From contig NZ_FOVC01000007.1 in NCBI RefSeq assembly GCF_900115045.1, positions 62,001 to 126,000 on the forward strand: a stretch of DNA of 64,000 nt. Direction: 5' to 3'. Of this stretch, positions 33,498 through 43,773 are shown piece by piece. Position numbers and translations under genes: made by a program. The notes beneath the pieces are model-generated. The model had not been told where the DNA came from and ran no database searches. It saw nothing but the letters and a program-made list of their open reading frames with translations. Source of the stretch: Izhakiella capsodis (lineage in GTDB: Bacteria; Pseudomonadota; Gammaproteobacteria; Enterobacterales; Enterobacteriaceae). Numbering within the stretch: position 1 is the stretch's first letter; each line of letters opens with the position of its first letter.

Positions 33498-35470
33498 GCA
33501 TCGTGCGTTCAGATGCTGATGCTCCACAAGGTGCCTACTGGGACGGCCGGGGGGTCAATTTCACGCTGTTCTCCAGGCACGCCAGAGGCGTCACCCTCTG
33601 TCTTTTTGACATATCCGGAGAAGAAACGCAGCACGCTTTGACGCAGCGTAGCAACGGTATCTGGCAGGGGTATCTGGACGGTATCGGGCCGGGCCAGCGC
33701 TATGGTTACCGCGTTGACGGCCCGTGGGCGCCGCAGCAAGGTCACCGTTTTAACCGGGCGAAGCTGCTGCTTGATCCCTGCGCACGTCTGGTAGACGGCA
33801 ACGTTGTTGACGATCCGCTTTTTCACGGCGGCGATGGCTGTCCCGATCCTCACGACAATGCAGCTCTGGCACCAAAGAGCGTAGTCGTTGACGGCCAGTT
33901 TGACTGGCAGGGTGTCGGACGCCCCTGTGTTCCCTGGGGCGAAACGGTTATCTATGAAGCCCACGTGCGCGGGCTGACGCGTCATCATCCGGGCATTCCA
34001 CCGCTTCTGCGCGGGCGTTATGCCGCCCTCGGCCATCCGGCGCTCATCGACAGCCTGAAAGCGCTATCAGTCAGTACCCTTGAGCTGCTACCGATCGCCT
34101 GCTTTGCCAGCGAACCGCGCTTACAGCAAAGGGGACTTAGCAACTACTGGGGTTATAACACCCTGGCATCCTGGGCACCTGATGGCCGCTATGCCAGCAC
34201 TGATGATCCGCTCTGTGAGCTTAAAACAGCCATCAAGAGCCTGCATCAGGCCGGTATCGAGGTGATTTTCGACGTGGTGTTTAATCACACTGCCGAACTG
34301 GAAGAGAGTGGGCCGATGCTGTCGCTACGCGGCATCGATAATAAGCATTATTACTGGCTGACTGAGGGCGGCGAGTATCAAAACTGGACCGGCTGCGGCA
34401 ATGTACGCAATCTGACTCATCCGCAGGTTGTCGAAAGCATACTCGATTGTTTGCGATATTGGGTGAGTGACTTTCAGGTCGATGGTTTTCGCTTTGATCT
34501 GGCAACGGTATTGGGCCGGGTGCCAGACTTTCGTCAGAATGCACCGCTGTTTGAGGCGATGGCCGCTTGCCCGCTGCTTTCTGGCATTAAAGTGATCGCG
34601 GAGCCGTGGGACATCGGCCCGAATGGCTATCAGGTCAGCAATTTTCCGACGCTCTTTGCTGAGTGGAATGACCAATTTCGTGATGTCATGCGGCGCTTCT
34701 GGCTTAAGGGTGAGGTGGGCAAAGGGGAGTTTGCCCGTCGTTTCGCCGCCTCCAGTGACCTGTTTCAACGCGGCGAACGTCTTCCATCTGCCAGCATCAA
34801 TTATATCTGTGCGCATGACGGATTCACGCTGCGCGATTTGGTTAGCTTCAACCACAAGCATAATCAGGCCAATGGCGAAGATAACCGTGACGGCCATGAT
34901 GCCAATTTCAGCAATAATTATGGTGTTGAGGGGCTGGACGCTGACGAATCCGTGCAGATACAGCGGCGGCGCAGCGCCAAAGCACTGTTAACCACGCTGT
35001 TACTTGCACAAGGTACACCTATGCTGTTAGCGGGCGATGAATCTGGTCACTCGCAGCAGGGTAATAACAATGCCTATTGCCAGGATAACGCGATGACCTG
35101 GCTTGACTGGCAGCATCGGGACCACGAACTGTTTACTTTCGTCGCTGAGCTGATTGATTTAAGACGCCGTATCCCGGCGCTGACGGCCGATCGCTGGTGG
35201 CAGGACGGTGACGGTCACGTTGAATGGCTTAATTCAGAAGGTATGCCGATGGATGCGGCGGGATGGGGCAAGGGGCCTAATCTGCTGCAGATCCGCCTGT
35301 CGCAGCATTGGCTGATTACGCTGAATGCCAGCGACCGTGAGCGCGAGCTCCGGCTTCCCGCAGGAAACTGGAACGTTGCGTCTCCTTTTGCCGCAGAACA
35401 CAGCGAGGAAACGCAAACGGTATGGCGCAGTCCTGCTGGCGGTATTTGCGTGTTCCAAGAAAGGGTATGA
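33494..35470 (+). CDS. glgX: Glycogen debranching enzyme GlgX
   Basis: A 658-residue GH13 isoamylase-type enzyme that removes short side chains left by glycogen phosphorylase. Motifs: VIFDVVFNHTAE, DGFRFDLATVLGR (nucleophile), KVIAEPWDIGPNGYQ (acid/base) and NYICAHDGFTLRDLVSFN. It overlaps glgB by 4 bp and is followed by glgC 10 bp later. Confidence 0.97.
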   Translation: MSIVRSDADAPQGAYWDGRGVNFTLFSRHARGVTLCLFDISGEETQHALTQRSNGIWQGYLDGIGPGQRYGYRVDGPWAPQQGHRFNRAKLLLDPCARLVDGNVVDDPLFHGGDGCPDPHDNAALAPKSVVVDGQFDWQGVGRPCVPWGETVIYEAHVRGLTRHHPGIPPLLRGRYAALGHPALIDSLKALSVSTLELLPIACFASEPRLQQRGLSNYWGYNTLASWAPDGRYASTDDPLCELKTAIKSLHQAGIEVIFDVVFNHTAELEESGPMLSLRGIDNKHYYWLTEGGEYQNWTGCGNVRNLTHPQVVESILDCLRYWVSDFQVDGFRFDLATVLGRVPDFRQNAPLFEAMAACPLLSGIKVIAEPWDIGPNGYQVSNFPTLFAEWNDQFRDVMRRFWLKGEVGKGEFARRFAASSDLFQRGERLPSASINYICAHDGFTLRDLVSFNHKHNQANGEDNRDGHDANFSNNYGVEGLDADESVQIQRRRSAKALLTTLLLAQGTPMLLAGDESGHSQQGNNNAYCQDNAMTWLDWQHRDHELFTFVAELIDLRRRIPALTADRWWQDGDGHVEWLNSEGMPMDAAGWGKGPNLLQIRLSQHWLITLNASDRERELRLPAGNWNVASPFAAEHSEETQTVWRSPAGGICVFQERV

Positions 35471-35480
35471 GGGAACAGAC

Positions 35481-36770
35481 ATGGTTAAGTTGATCCAAAG
35501 CGATACCGATAACCTGATGCAGGCCAGACAGCTTTCGGGCAAGACTGTGGCGCTAATCCTGGCAGGCGGGCGCGGATCGAGATTAAAAGATCTGACCGCC
35601 GATCGTGCTAAGCCAGCGGTTCATTTTGGTGGGCAATTTCGCATCATCGATTTTGCACTCTCAAACTGCATTAACTCAGGTATTCGCCGTATTGGCGTTC
35701 TCACGCAATATCAGTCTCATACCCTTGTGCAGCATATTCAGCGCGGCTGGTCGTTGTTTAATAAGGAAATCAACGGATCAATTGATCTGTTACCGGCGCA
35801 ACAGCGATTTTCTAGCGGCGGTAAATACCGCGGCACCGCCGATGCGGTCAGGCAGAATCTCGCTATTATCCGTCGCTATCACGCCCAATACATCGTGATC
35901 CTCGCCGGAGATCATATCTACAAGATGGACTATTCGCGCATGCTGCGCGATCACGTCGAAAGCGGCGCTTTCTGCACTATCGCTTGCCTGCCAGTACCCA
36001 TCACTGAGGCCGGTGCGTTCGGCGTGATGGCGATAAATAAAAATAACCGGGTGGTGAATTTTATTGAGAAGCCGGAGAATCCTTTACCAATGCCTGACGA
36101 TGACACACACTCACTCGTTAGCATGGGAATTTACATTTTCAACGCCGATTATCTCTATCAGCTGCTGGAAGATGATCAGGCCGATGAAACATCTGAGCAT
36201 GATTTTGGTAAAGATCTGCTGCCAAAAATTGTCGCCAGCGGTAAAGCTCATGCTCACTCTTTTGCGCTGTCATGCGTTCCTGCTGATAAAAGTGCTAAGC
36301 CCTACTGGCGCGATGTCGGCACGCTGGAAGCTTACTGGCGGGCGAATCTCGATTTAGCCTCGTCTACGCCGGCGCTGGGCATCGATGATCATCAGTGGCC
36401 GATTCACACACATACCGAACCGCTGCCGTCTGCAAAATTCGTTCAGGATTGCTCAGGTAATCATGGCATGACGATGAATTCACTGGTTTCCGGCGGCTGC
36501 ATTATATCCGGCTCGCGGGTGATGCATTCGGTGTTGTCTGCGCGCGTGCGGGTGCGTGGCTTCTGCGCTATCGATTCTTCCGTTCTGCTGCCTGATGTGG
36601 TGGTTGGCCGCGCATGTCGCCTGAGCCGCTGTATCATCGACTGCGCCTGTGAGTTACCTGAAGGGATGGTGATTGGAGAGAACCCGGACGAGGACCGCAA
36701 ACGTTTCTATTGTTCCGAAGAAGGGATAGTGCTGGTAACACGCAGCATGCTGGCCAGCCAAGACATTTAA
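35481..36770 (+). CDS. glgC: Glucose-1-phosphate adenylyltransferase GlgC
   Basis: A 429-residue enzyme making ADP-glucose, the committed step of glycogen synthesis, normally activated by fructose-1,6-bisphosphate and inhibited by AMP. The N-terminal nucleotidyltransferase domain shows ALILAGGRGSRLKDLT and AKPAVHFGG; the substrate-site IEKP (about residue 194) is present, and the C-terminal left-handed helix domain follows. ATG 35481 (MVKLIQSD) has GAGGG upstream; the same frame extends back into glgX. Confidence 0.97.
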   Translation: MVKLIQSDTDNLMQARQLSGKTVALILAGGRGSRLKDLTADRAKPAVHFGGQFRIIDFALSNCINSGIRRIGVLTQYQSHTLVQHIQRGWSLFNKEINGSIDLLPAQQRFSSGGKYRGTADAVRQNLAIIRRYHAQYIVILAGDHIYKMDYSRMLRDHVESGAFCTIACLPVPITEAGAFGVMAINKNNRVVNFIEKPENPLPMPDDDTHSLVSMGIYIFNADYLYQLLEDDQADETSEHDFGKDLLPKIVASGKAHAHSFALSCVPADKSAKPYWRDVGTLEAYWRANLDLASSTPALGIDDHQWPIHTHTEPLPSAKFVQDCSGNHGMTMNSLVSGGCIISGSRVMHSVLSARVRVRGFCAIDSSVLLPDVVVGRACRLSRCIIDCACELPEGMVIGENPDEDRKRFYCSEEGIVLVTRSMLASQDI

Positions 36771-36835
36771 CAGACTGAACATTATAAAATTCCCCGCTTT
36801 GCAGGGATACCATTGCACTTGGTAAGGAGCCGATA

Positions 36836-38269
36836 ATGCAGGTGCTACACGTATGTTCGGAAATATTTCCGCTGTTAAAAACGGGCGGCCTAGCAGATGT
36901 CATTGGCGCTTTGCCGGCGGCCCAGATTGCTGATGGATCAGATGTCAGAGTGCTGCTTCCCGCATTTCCCGACCTGAAAAAAGGCATTGTTGATACGCAA
37001 AGCGTGGCGACGCTGCAAACCTTTGCCGGCTATGTTGAGCTGCGCTTCGGCCAGTTTAACGGGGTGGGTATTTATTTGATTGATGCGCCGGGGCTCTACG
37101 ATCGGCCAGGTAGTCCGTACCATGATGAATCTCAATATGACTACACCGATAACTATCTACGGTTTGCGCTGCTGGGATGGGTGGGCTGTGAAATAGCCTG
37201 TGGGCTGGATACCTACTGGCGTCCTGATATTGTGCATGCCCATGATTGGCATGCAGGTCTGACTTGCGCTTATCTGGCCGCGCGCGGTCGCCCGGCAAAA
37301 TCGGTGTTCACCGTACATAATCTTGCTTATCAGGGGCTATTCTCGGCTCACCATCTGGCGCAGATCCAGCTACCGCCCTCATTTTTCAACCTGTATGGTT
37401 TGGAGTTCTATAATCAGATTTCTTATCTCAAAGCGGGACTGTTTTACGCCGACCATATCACGGCGGTCAGTCCGACCTACGCTAAAGAGATAACCTTACC
37501 TGAGTTTGGATACGGCATGGAGGGGTTGCTCCAGCAGCGTCTGTCTGAAGGTCGTCTGAGCGGTATTCTGAATGGGGTGGACCCGGCGATCTGGGATCCG
37601 ACCTACGACTTGTTACTCACCGCACGCTACAACCGCGATACGCTGGAATCCAAGCTGGAAAATAAACGCCAGCTACAGGTGGCGATGGGCCTGAAAATCG
37701 ATGAAAAAATGCTGATCTTCTCCGTTGTTAGCCGCCTGACGAAGCAAAAAGGGTTGGATCTGGTGCTGGAGGCGCTGCCGGGCCTGCTGGAGCAGGGAGG
37801 GCAGCTGGTTTTGCTTGGTGCTGGCGATGCCGTATTGCAGCAGGGATTTTTAGCTGCAGCGGCAGAACATCCGGGGCAAGTCGGCGTCCAGATTGGCTAT
37901 CACGAAGCCTTTTCTCACCGCATCATTGGGGGCGCCGACGTGATTATGGTGCCCAGCCGCTTTGAACCTTGCGGACTGACGCAGCTTTATGGCCTTAAAT
38001 ATGGCACGTTGCCGCTGGTGAGGCGAACCGGTGGCCTGGCGGATACGGTAAATGACGCTTCACTGGAGAATCTTGCCGATAGTATCGCCAGCGGATTCAG
38101 TTTTGAAGACAGTAACGCCAGCTCTCTGCAGCGTGCTATCCGGCGTGCCTTTGTACTTTGGTCTCGGCCCAGCCTGTGGCGTTATGTTCAGCGCCAGGCA
38201 ATGGGCATGGATTTCAGCTGGCAAGTTGCTGCCGTAGCGTATCGCGATCTTTATCAACGCTTGTTGTAA
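36836..38269 (+). CDS. glgA: Glycogen synthase GlgA
   Basis: A 477-residue GT5 glycosyltransferase that adds glucose from ADP-glucose to the chain. The N-terminal KTGGLADV motif (ADP-glucose binding), HAHDWHAGL and the C-terminal PSRFEPCGLTQLYGLKYG and RRTGGLADTV motifs are all present. AAGGAG lies upstream of the ATG. It lies 65 bp after glgC. Confidence 0.97.
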   Translation: MQVLHVCSEIFPLLKTGGLADVIGALPAAQIADGSDVRVLLPAFPDLKKGIVDTQSVATLQTFAGYVELRFGQFNGVGIYLIDAPGLYDRPGSPYHDESQYDYTDNYLRFALLGWVGCEIACGLDTYWRPDIVHAHDWHAGLTCAYLAARGRPAKSVFTVHNLAYQGLFSAHHLAQIQLPPSFFNLYGLEFYNQISYLKAGLFYADHITAVSPTYAKEITLPEFGYGMEGLLQQRLSEGRLSGILNGVDPAIWDPTYDLLLTARYNRDTLESKLENKRQLQVAMGLKIDEKMLIFSVVSRLTKQKGLDLVLEALPGLLEQGGQLVLLGAGDAVLQQGFLAAAAEHPGQVGVQIGYHEAFSHRIIGGADVIMVPSRFEPCGLTQLYGLKYGTLPLVRRTGGLADTVNDASLENLADSIASGFSFEDSNASSLQRAIRRAFVLWSRPSLWRYVQRQAMGMDFSWQVAAVAYRDLYQRLL

Positions 38270-38290
38270 CCAGTTCAGAGGGTAGCCAAT

Positions 38291-40738
38291 ATGAACGCAC
38301 CGTTTTCCTATTCGTCGCCGACGCTTAGCGTAGACGCCTTGAAACACTCAATTGCTTATAAATTGATGTTTACTATTGGCAAAGATCCGGCGGCTGCCAA
38401 TAAACATGAATGGCTCAACGCCGCGTTGCTCGCGATACGCGACCGCATGGTCGAGCGTTGGTTACGCTCAAATCGTGCTCAGCTGTCACAGGATGTACGC
38501 CAGGTTTATTACCTGTCGATGGAGTTTCTTATTGGCCGTTCACTGTCGAATGCGCTGCTGGCGTTAGGGATGTATGAAGACACTGACATGGCGCTAAGAG
38601 AGATGGGGTTGGACCTGGCTGAGCTAATCGAAGAAGAGAACGACCCTGGTCTGGGTAACGGTGGGTTAGGGCGTCTGGCGGCCTGTTTTCTTGATTCTCT
38701 GGCGACACTTGGCCTGCCGGGGCGCGGCTATGGTATTCGCTATGATTACGGCATGTTCAAACAAAATATTATCGATGGATGCCAGGCGGAATCACCGGAT
38801 TACTGGTTGGAATACGGAAATCCCTGGGAATTCCAACGTTACAACACACGTTACAAGGTGCGTTTTGGCGGGCGCTTACAGCATGAGGGAAGCCGCGTTC
38901 GCTGGGTAGAGACCGAAGAGGTGCTGGCGACTGCCTTTGATCAGATCATTCCGGGCTATGATACCGATGCAACCAATACGCTGAGGCTGTGGGGGGCACA
39001 GGCCAGCAATGAAATTAACCTCGGTAAGTTTAATCAGGGCGATTACTTTGCCGCCGTCGAAGACAAAAATCATTCAGAAAACGTCTCACGCGTGCTCTAC
39101 CCTGATGATTCGACCTACTCCGGTCGCGAGCTGCGTCTGCGGCAGGAGTATTTTTTGGTCTCCGCTACGGTACAGGATATCCTCAACCGTCACTGGATTA
39201 TGCATCAGACCTTCGACAATCTGTCGGATAAAATCGCTATTCACCTTAATGATACTCATCCGGTACTGGCAATTCCGGAGCTAATGCGGGTGCTGGTTGA
39301 TGACCATAAATTTGGCTGGGATGATGCTTTTGAGGTAGCCTGCCAGGTATTTTCCTACACCAACCATACCCTGATGCAGGAAGCGCTGGAAAGATGGCCG
39401 GTGGATATGATGGGTAAAATTCTGCCTCGTCATTTACAGATAATTTTTGAAATTAACGACTATTTCCTGAAAACCATCAACGAACACTATCCCGATGACT
39501 GGGATTTGCAGTCACGTATTTCAATTATCGATGAAAGTAATGGTCGCCAGGTGCGCATGGCGTGGCTGGCCGTGGTGGTGAGTCACAAGGTGAATGGCGT
39601 ATCAGATTTGCACTCAAATTTGATGGTTCAGTCGCTGTTTGCTGACTTTGCCCGTTTGTTTCCTGGGCGCTTTTGCAACAAGACCAATGGCATCACGCCG
39701 AGACGCTGGCTGGCACTGGCGAATCCATCTCTCTCTTCCGTGCTGGATGATACTATTGGTAAGACGTGGCGCACCGATCTCAGCCAGCTGGAAGAGCTAA
39801 AACAGTACATTGACTATCCAGCCTTTATCCAACGCATTGCCGATGCCAAGCTGACCAATAAAAAACGCCTGGCGCAATATATCGCTCAGAAAATGGATCT
39901 CGTGCTGGATCCTAACGCGCTGTTTGATGTCCAGATTAAACGTATACATGAATATAAACGTCAGCTGCTTAATGTCCTCCAGGTTATCACCCGCTATAAC
40001 CGCATCAAAGCCGAACCGCAAGGTAACTGGGTGCCACGCGTGTGTATTTTTGCCGGTAAAGCTGCTTCAGCTTATTACATGGCAAAGCATATTATCCATT
40101 TGATTAATGACGTGGCGGCGGTGATAAATAACGATCCTCAGGTTAAAAATAAGCTGAAAGTCGTCTTTATTCCCAACTACAGCGTAAGTCTGGCGCAGAT
40201 CATTATTCCAGCGGCTGATCTTTCCGAACAAATTTCCACTGCCGGTACGGAAGCGTCTGGCACCAGTAACATGAAGTTTGCGCTGAACGGCGCCCTGACC
40301 ATAGGTACTCTGGATGGCGCTAATGTCGAAATGCGCCAGCACATGGGTGAAGAGAATATATTTATTTTTGGTAATACCACTGAACAGGTGGACGCGCTGC
40401 GCCGCAATGGCTATAACCCGCACGCGTTTTATGAACAGGATCAAGCGCTGCATCAGGTGCTGACACAAATTGCGACCGGGGTGTTCAGCCCGCAGGAGCC
40501 GGGGCGCTATCGTAATATTTTTGATTCACTGGTGAACCTCGGAGATCACTATCAGCTGCTGGCGGATTATCGCAGCTATGTGGATACCCAGGATAGAGTT
40601 GACGATCTGTACCGTAACCACGAGGAGTGGACGCGTAAGGCGCTACTTAATATTTCCAGCATGGGGTTTTTCTCTTCGGACCGCACTGTTCAGGAGTATG
40701 CCGATGAGATCTGGTCAATTAAACCTGTGCAGCTTTAA
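38291..40738 (+). CDS. glgP: Glycogen phosphorylase GlgP
   Basis: An 815-residue PLP-dependent GT35 phosphorylase releasing glucose-1-phosphate from glycogen. N-terminal YYLSMEFLIGRSL and the glycine-rich LGNGGLGRLAACFLDS are intact, and the PLP-lysine region GTEASGTSNMKFALNGAL lies near residue 655. It ends the glgBXCAP operon. No second phosphorylase (malP) accompanies malQ in this window, so GlgP may also serve maltodextrins; that is inference. Confidence 0.97.
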   Translation: MNAPFSYSSPTLSVDALKHSIAYKLMFTIGKDPAAANKHEWLNAALLAIRDRMVERWLRSNRAQLSQDVRQVYYLSMEFLIGRSLSNALLALGMYEDTDMALREMGLDLAELIEEENDPGLGNGGLGRLAACFLDSLATLGLPGRGYGIRYDYGMFKQNIIDGCQAESPDYWLEYGNPWEFQRYNTRYKVRFGGRLQHEGSRVRWVETEEVLATAFDQIIPGYDTDATNTLRLWGAQASNEINLGKFNQGDYFAAVEDKNHSENVSRVLYPDDSTYSGRELRLRQEYFLVSATVQDILNRHWIMHQTFDNLSDKIAIHLNDTHPVLAIPELMRVLVDDHKFGWDDAFEVACQVFSYTNHTLMQEALERWPVDMMGKILPRHLQIIFEINDYFLKTINEHYPDDWDLQSRISIIDESNGRQVRMAWLAVVVSHKVNGVSDLHSNLMVQSLFADFARLFPGRFCNKTNGITPRRWLALANPSLSSVLDDTIGKTWRTDLSQLEELKQYIDYPAFIQRIADAKLTNKKRLAQYIAQKMDLVLDPNALFDVQIKRIHEYKRQLLNVLQVITRYNRIKAEPQGNWVPRVCIFAGKAASAYYMAKHIIHLINDVAAVINNDPQVKNKLKVVFIPNYSVSLAQIIIPAADLSEQISTAGTEASGTSNMKFALNGALTIGTLDGANVEMRQHMGEENIFIFGNTTEQVDALRRNGYNPHAFYEQDQALHQVLTQIATGVFSPQEPGRYRNIFDSLVNLGDHYQLLADYRSYVDTQDRVDDLYRNHEEWTRKALLNISSMGFFSSDRTVQEYADEIWSIKPVQL

Positions 40739-40743
40739 AGAAA

Positions 40744-40772
40744 TAGAAGCGTGGGAAAAGCCCCCGCTTCTA
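40744..40772. terminator. Hairpin between convergent glgP and glpD
   Basis: Arms TAGAAGCG / CGCTTCTA extended by G/C pairs around an AAAAG loop, located 6 bp after the glgP stop and 14 bp from the glpD stop. The T tract is weak; it probably acts as a terminator for either gene. Confidence 0.6.
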
Positions 40773-40785
40773 CGTTATCGGGTTT

Positions 40786-42294
40786 TCAGGAGGCGATGGC
40801 CAGGATCAGTGCTTCGCTGTGACTATCCAGCCATTCGCGGATACGGGCTTTCTGCGCATCATTCAACCACATACCCTGCTTAGTCCGGCGCCAGATGGCG
40901 TCATCCAGCTCACGCACCCACTCATGCTGCACCAGATAGCGCAGTTCCGCTTCATAGAATTCATGACCAAAATTCTCGCCCAGCTGTTCCAGCGTGGTCG
41001 CTTCACCGAGCAGTATCTCAGTATTGCTACCATAGGTGTGGGCATAATGACGGGCCAGCGTCTCGCTGATGAACGGATAGCGGCGACGAAGGCTGTTAGC
41101 GTAATCTTCACGGCTGCCGATGAAGTTACCACCCGATAATACAGCGTGACGCGTCCATGCGGGGCCAGCATTTGGATAGTATTTTGCCAGCTTTTCCAGT
41201 GCATGTTCGGCAAGCTTACGGTAAGTTGTCAGTTTACCGCCGAACACAGAAAGCAGCGGCGTCTTGCCGTTTTCATCATGAACGTCGAGAGTGTAATCGC
41301 GAGTAATGGCCTGCGGCGAATCTGATTCATCATCACACAGTGGGCGCACGCCGGAGTAATTCCAGACGATATCCTCTTTACTCAGCGTCTGCCTGAAGTG
41401 CGCGTTATAAACTCTCAGAAGATAATCAATTTCGTTGTCATCGATACAAACATCCTGTGGAGCGCCTTTATACTCGACGTCCGTGGTGCCAATGATGGAA
41501 AACGCATCCATCCAAGGGATGACAAACACAATACGGTGATCTTCATTTTGCAGAATGTACGCCTGCTTCTGATTATGCACGCGCGGCACGACAATATGGC
41601 TCCCTTTAATCAGGCGAATACCATACGGCGATTTAAGCTGAAGTTTGTTATCGAATAGTTCGCGAACCCAGGGGCCTGCAGCGTTAACCAGGCCTTTAGC
41701 CTGCCAGGTGACGATTTTTCCGCTGTCGATATCTTCCGCCTCGACCTGCCACAGGCCGTTTTCACGCCATGCGCGGGTTACTTTGGTGCGTGTGCGCACT
41801 TCACCGCCGTGTCGCACTACTTCCTGAGCGTTAAGAACCACCAGCCGCGCATCATCTACCCAGCAGTCTGAATATTCGAAACCGCGGACGATCTCTGGCT
41901 TGAGTACCGAATCGGAGCCAAACCGCAAGCTTTTGCTTCCCGGCAGGCTGGTGCGTTTCCCAAGATGATCATACATGAACAGGCCGGTGCGTATCATCCA
42001 GGCTGGACGCAAATGTGGGCGATGGGGCAGGCGAAAGCGCATCGGAAACGCAATATGTGGCGCCATTTTTAACAGCACTTCGCGCTCCGCCAGCGCTTCG
42101 CTTACCAGACGAAACTCGTAGTGCTCAAGATAGCGCAGTCCACCGTGAATCAGTTTGGAGCTGGCAGAGGAGGTCGCACACGCCAGGTCTTGCGCTTCGA
42201 GCATGAGTACTGACAGGCCGCGTCCTGCGGCATCAGCCGCAATACCGGCACCATTAATACCGCCCCCGATAACGATCAAGTCTTTGGTTTCCAC
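40786..42294 (-). CDS. glpD: Aerobic glycerol-3-phosphate dehydrogenase GlpD
   Basis: A 502-residue FAD enzyme at the inner membrane that oxidises sn-glycerol-3-phosphate to dihydroxyacetone phosphate and feeds electrons to quinone. N-terminal ETKDLIVIGGGINGAGIAADAAGRGL is the FAD-binding fold; HGGLRYLEHYEFRLV and SIIGTTDVEY follow. I choose the GTG at 42294, because GGAGG lies 8 bases upstream and the protein then aligns from its first residue with E. coli GlpD; the frame is open to 42348. Confidence 0.96.
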   Translation of the reverse strand: METKDLIVIGGGINGAGIAADAAGRGLSVLMLEAQDLACATSSASSKLIHGGLRYLEHYEFRLVSEALAEREVLLKMAPHIAFPMRFRLPHRPHLRPAWMIRTGLFMYDHLGKRTSLPGSKSLRFGSDSVLKPEIVRGFEYSDCWVDDARLVVLNAQEVVRHGGEVRTRTKVTRAWRENGLWQVEAEDIDSGKIVTWQAKGLVNAAGPWVRELFDNKLQLKSPYGIRLIKGSHIVVPRVHNQKQAYILQNEDHRIVFVIPWMDAFSIIGTTDVEYKGAPQDVCIDDNEIDYLLRVYNAHFRQTLSKEDIVWNYSGVRPLCDDESDSPQAITRDYTLDVHDENGKTPLLSVFGGKLTTYRKLAEHALEKLAKYYPNAGPAWTRHAVLSGGNFIGSREDYANSLRRRYPFISETLARHYAHTYGSNTEILLGEATTLEQLGENFGHEFYEAELRYLVQHEWVRELDDAIWRRTKQGMWLNDAQKARIREWLDSHSEALILAIAS

Positions 42295-42307
42295 GTCATC
42301 TCCTCCG

Positions 42308-42346
42308 ATGTTCGTATTTGTTCTTAAATGTTCGTTTTCGAGCATC
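42308..42346 (-). promoter_or_regulatory. GlpR operators upstream of glpD
   Basis: Two adjacent 20-bp elements match the GlpR pattern built on ATGTTCG half-sites: 42327-42346 (AATGTTCGTTTTCGAGCATC, good dyad) and 42308-42327 (GATGTTCG half well kept, other half weaker). They lie 14-52 bp before the glpD start; glpR itself is 1.4 kb away. Confidence 0.75.
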
Positions 42347-42515
42347 ATTGTACTCGCAAAGCAACATCGGCGCCAGCGTTAACCAAATAAAAACATTAGG
42401 ACGTGATTCATATAACAAATTTGATACAGATATCCCTTCCCTTATTCAGGTTATTGTGGGCTGGGTTCGCGGTAAACTACTGCTGCGTAATCATGGCAAA
42501 AAAGAGATGAATGTA

Positions 42516-42836
42516 ATGGAACAATTTGAATGTATCAGCCTGCAACAGGCCAGTGAAATGATGGCACAGGGTGGCGTACGTCTGGTGGATATTCGTGATG
42601 CTCAGAGTTTCGCAATAGCGCACGCGGTTGGTGCATTTCACCTGACCAACAGCAGCCTGAATACCTTTCTTCAGCAAACCGAATTTGAAACGCCGCTGCT
42701 GGTAATGTGCTATCACGGGGTCAGTAGTAAGAGCGCGGCGGAGTATCTGCTTACTCAGGGGTTTGATTCGGTGTACAGCGTTGACGGCGGTTTTGAAGGC
42801 TGGCGGCAGGCCTTCCCGGAACAAATAGAATCTTAA
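42516..42836 (+). CDS. glpE: Thiosulfate sulfurtransferase GlpE
   Basis: A 106-residue single-domain rhodanese that transfers sulfane sulfur from thiosulfate to acceptors such as cyanide or thioredoxin. The active-site loop is CYHGVSS with Cys 65, the same position as in E. coli. ATG 42516 (MEQFECI) is chosen by homology, with GAGA upstream; the frame continues back to 42318. It heads the glpEGR set, divergent from glpD. Confidence 0.93.
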   Translation: MEQFECISLQQASEMMAQGGVRLVDIRDAQSFAIAHAVGAFHLTNSSLNTFLQQTEFETPLLVMCYHGVSSKSAAEYLLTQGFDSVYSVDGGFEGWRQAFPEQIES

Positions 42837-42895
42837 GTTCGTTAAGTCGGCAATCGCCGGTCGGCAAGATATACTGTATTTTTGCTGAGGTTAAC

Positions 42896-43729
42896 ATGGA
42901 AGCTGGCATGATCCGTATTGCGCATTTTACCAACCCGCGCCAGGCGCAGGCATTCATCGACTATATGTCCAGTCGCGGTGTTCATCTACACGGTGAACAT
43001 GACGACGGTGTAACCGTCTGGCTGGAGAGTGAAGTACAGCGAGAAACGGTTGAAAACGAACTGCACATTTTCGTGCGCGACCCTAATCATCCGCGCTATC
43101 AGGCCGCCAGCTGGCACAGCGGCACTACGAGTAGTAGTTTGCAGTATCGTTCCTCGTCGATTTTGCCGATGCTGCGGCAGCGGGCTGGTCCTTTCACTCT
43201 CGGTATGATGATCGCCGCTGTACTGGTGTTTATTTTGATGCAGCTGCTGGGTGAAACCGTGGTCATGAGCTGGTTATCCTGGCCTGATGCCGGGCAATAT
43301 TTTCAGCTGTGGCGTTGGTTTTCTCACATATTGCTGCATTTCTCGCTATTGCATATCGTGTTTAACCTCATCTGGTGGTGGTATATCGGCGGGCTGATCG
43401 AACGGCGTCTGGGAAGCGGAAAACTGTTCGTACTGACGGTTATTTCCGCATTGCTTAGCGGCTGGATGCAGGCACACTTTAGCGGCGTCATGTTCGGCGG
43501 CCTTTCCGGCGTGGTTTACGCGCTGATGGGCTATGCGTGGCTACGAGGCGAACGGGATCCTGAAAGCGGTGTTTATCTTGAGCGCGGTCTGATGGGGTTC
43601 GCCATCTTGTGGTTGTTTATCGGCTACATGGGCTGGTTTGGGATGGCTATCGCCAATGCAGCACATCTTACCGGGCTGCTGCTGGGTCTTGCTATGGCCT
43701 GGGTTGATACCAGACAGGCGCAGCGCTGA
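42896..43729 (+). CDS. glpG: Rhomboid intramembrane serine protease GlpG
   Basis: A 277-residue inner-membrane protease with an N-terminal cytoplasmic domain (residues 1-90) and six membrane spans. The catalytic dyad is visible: Ser 204 in GGLSGVVYALMG and His 257 in ANAAHLTGLLLG; the HxxxN-type segment HFSLLHIVFNLIWWW and the WR motif (LWRWFSH) are also kept. Start ATG 42896 has GAGG upstream; a second ATG at 42908 is possible. Lies between glpE and glpR, as in E. coli. Confidence 0.95.
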   Translation: MEAGMIRIAHFTNPRQAQAFIDYMSSRGVHLHGEHDDGVTVWLESEVQRETVENELHIFVRDPNHPRYQAASWHSGTTSSSLQYRSSSILPMLRQRAGPFTLGMMIAAVLVFILMQLLGETVVMSWLSWPDAGQYFQLWRWFSHILLHFSLLHIVFNLIWWWYIGGLIERRLGSGKLFVLTVISALLSGWMQAHFSGVMFGGLSGVVYALMGYAWLRGERDPESGVYLERGLMGFAILWLFIGYMGWFGMAIANAAHLTGLLLGLAMAWVDTRQAQR

Positions 43730-43773
43730 TTTTAGTCCCACAACTCAGAAACAAATAACAGCAGGAGGCTTTC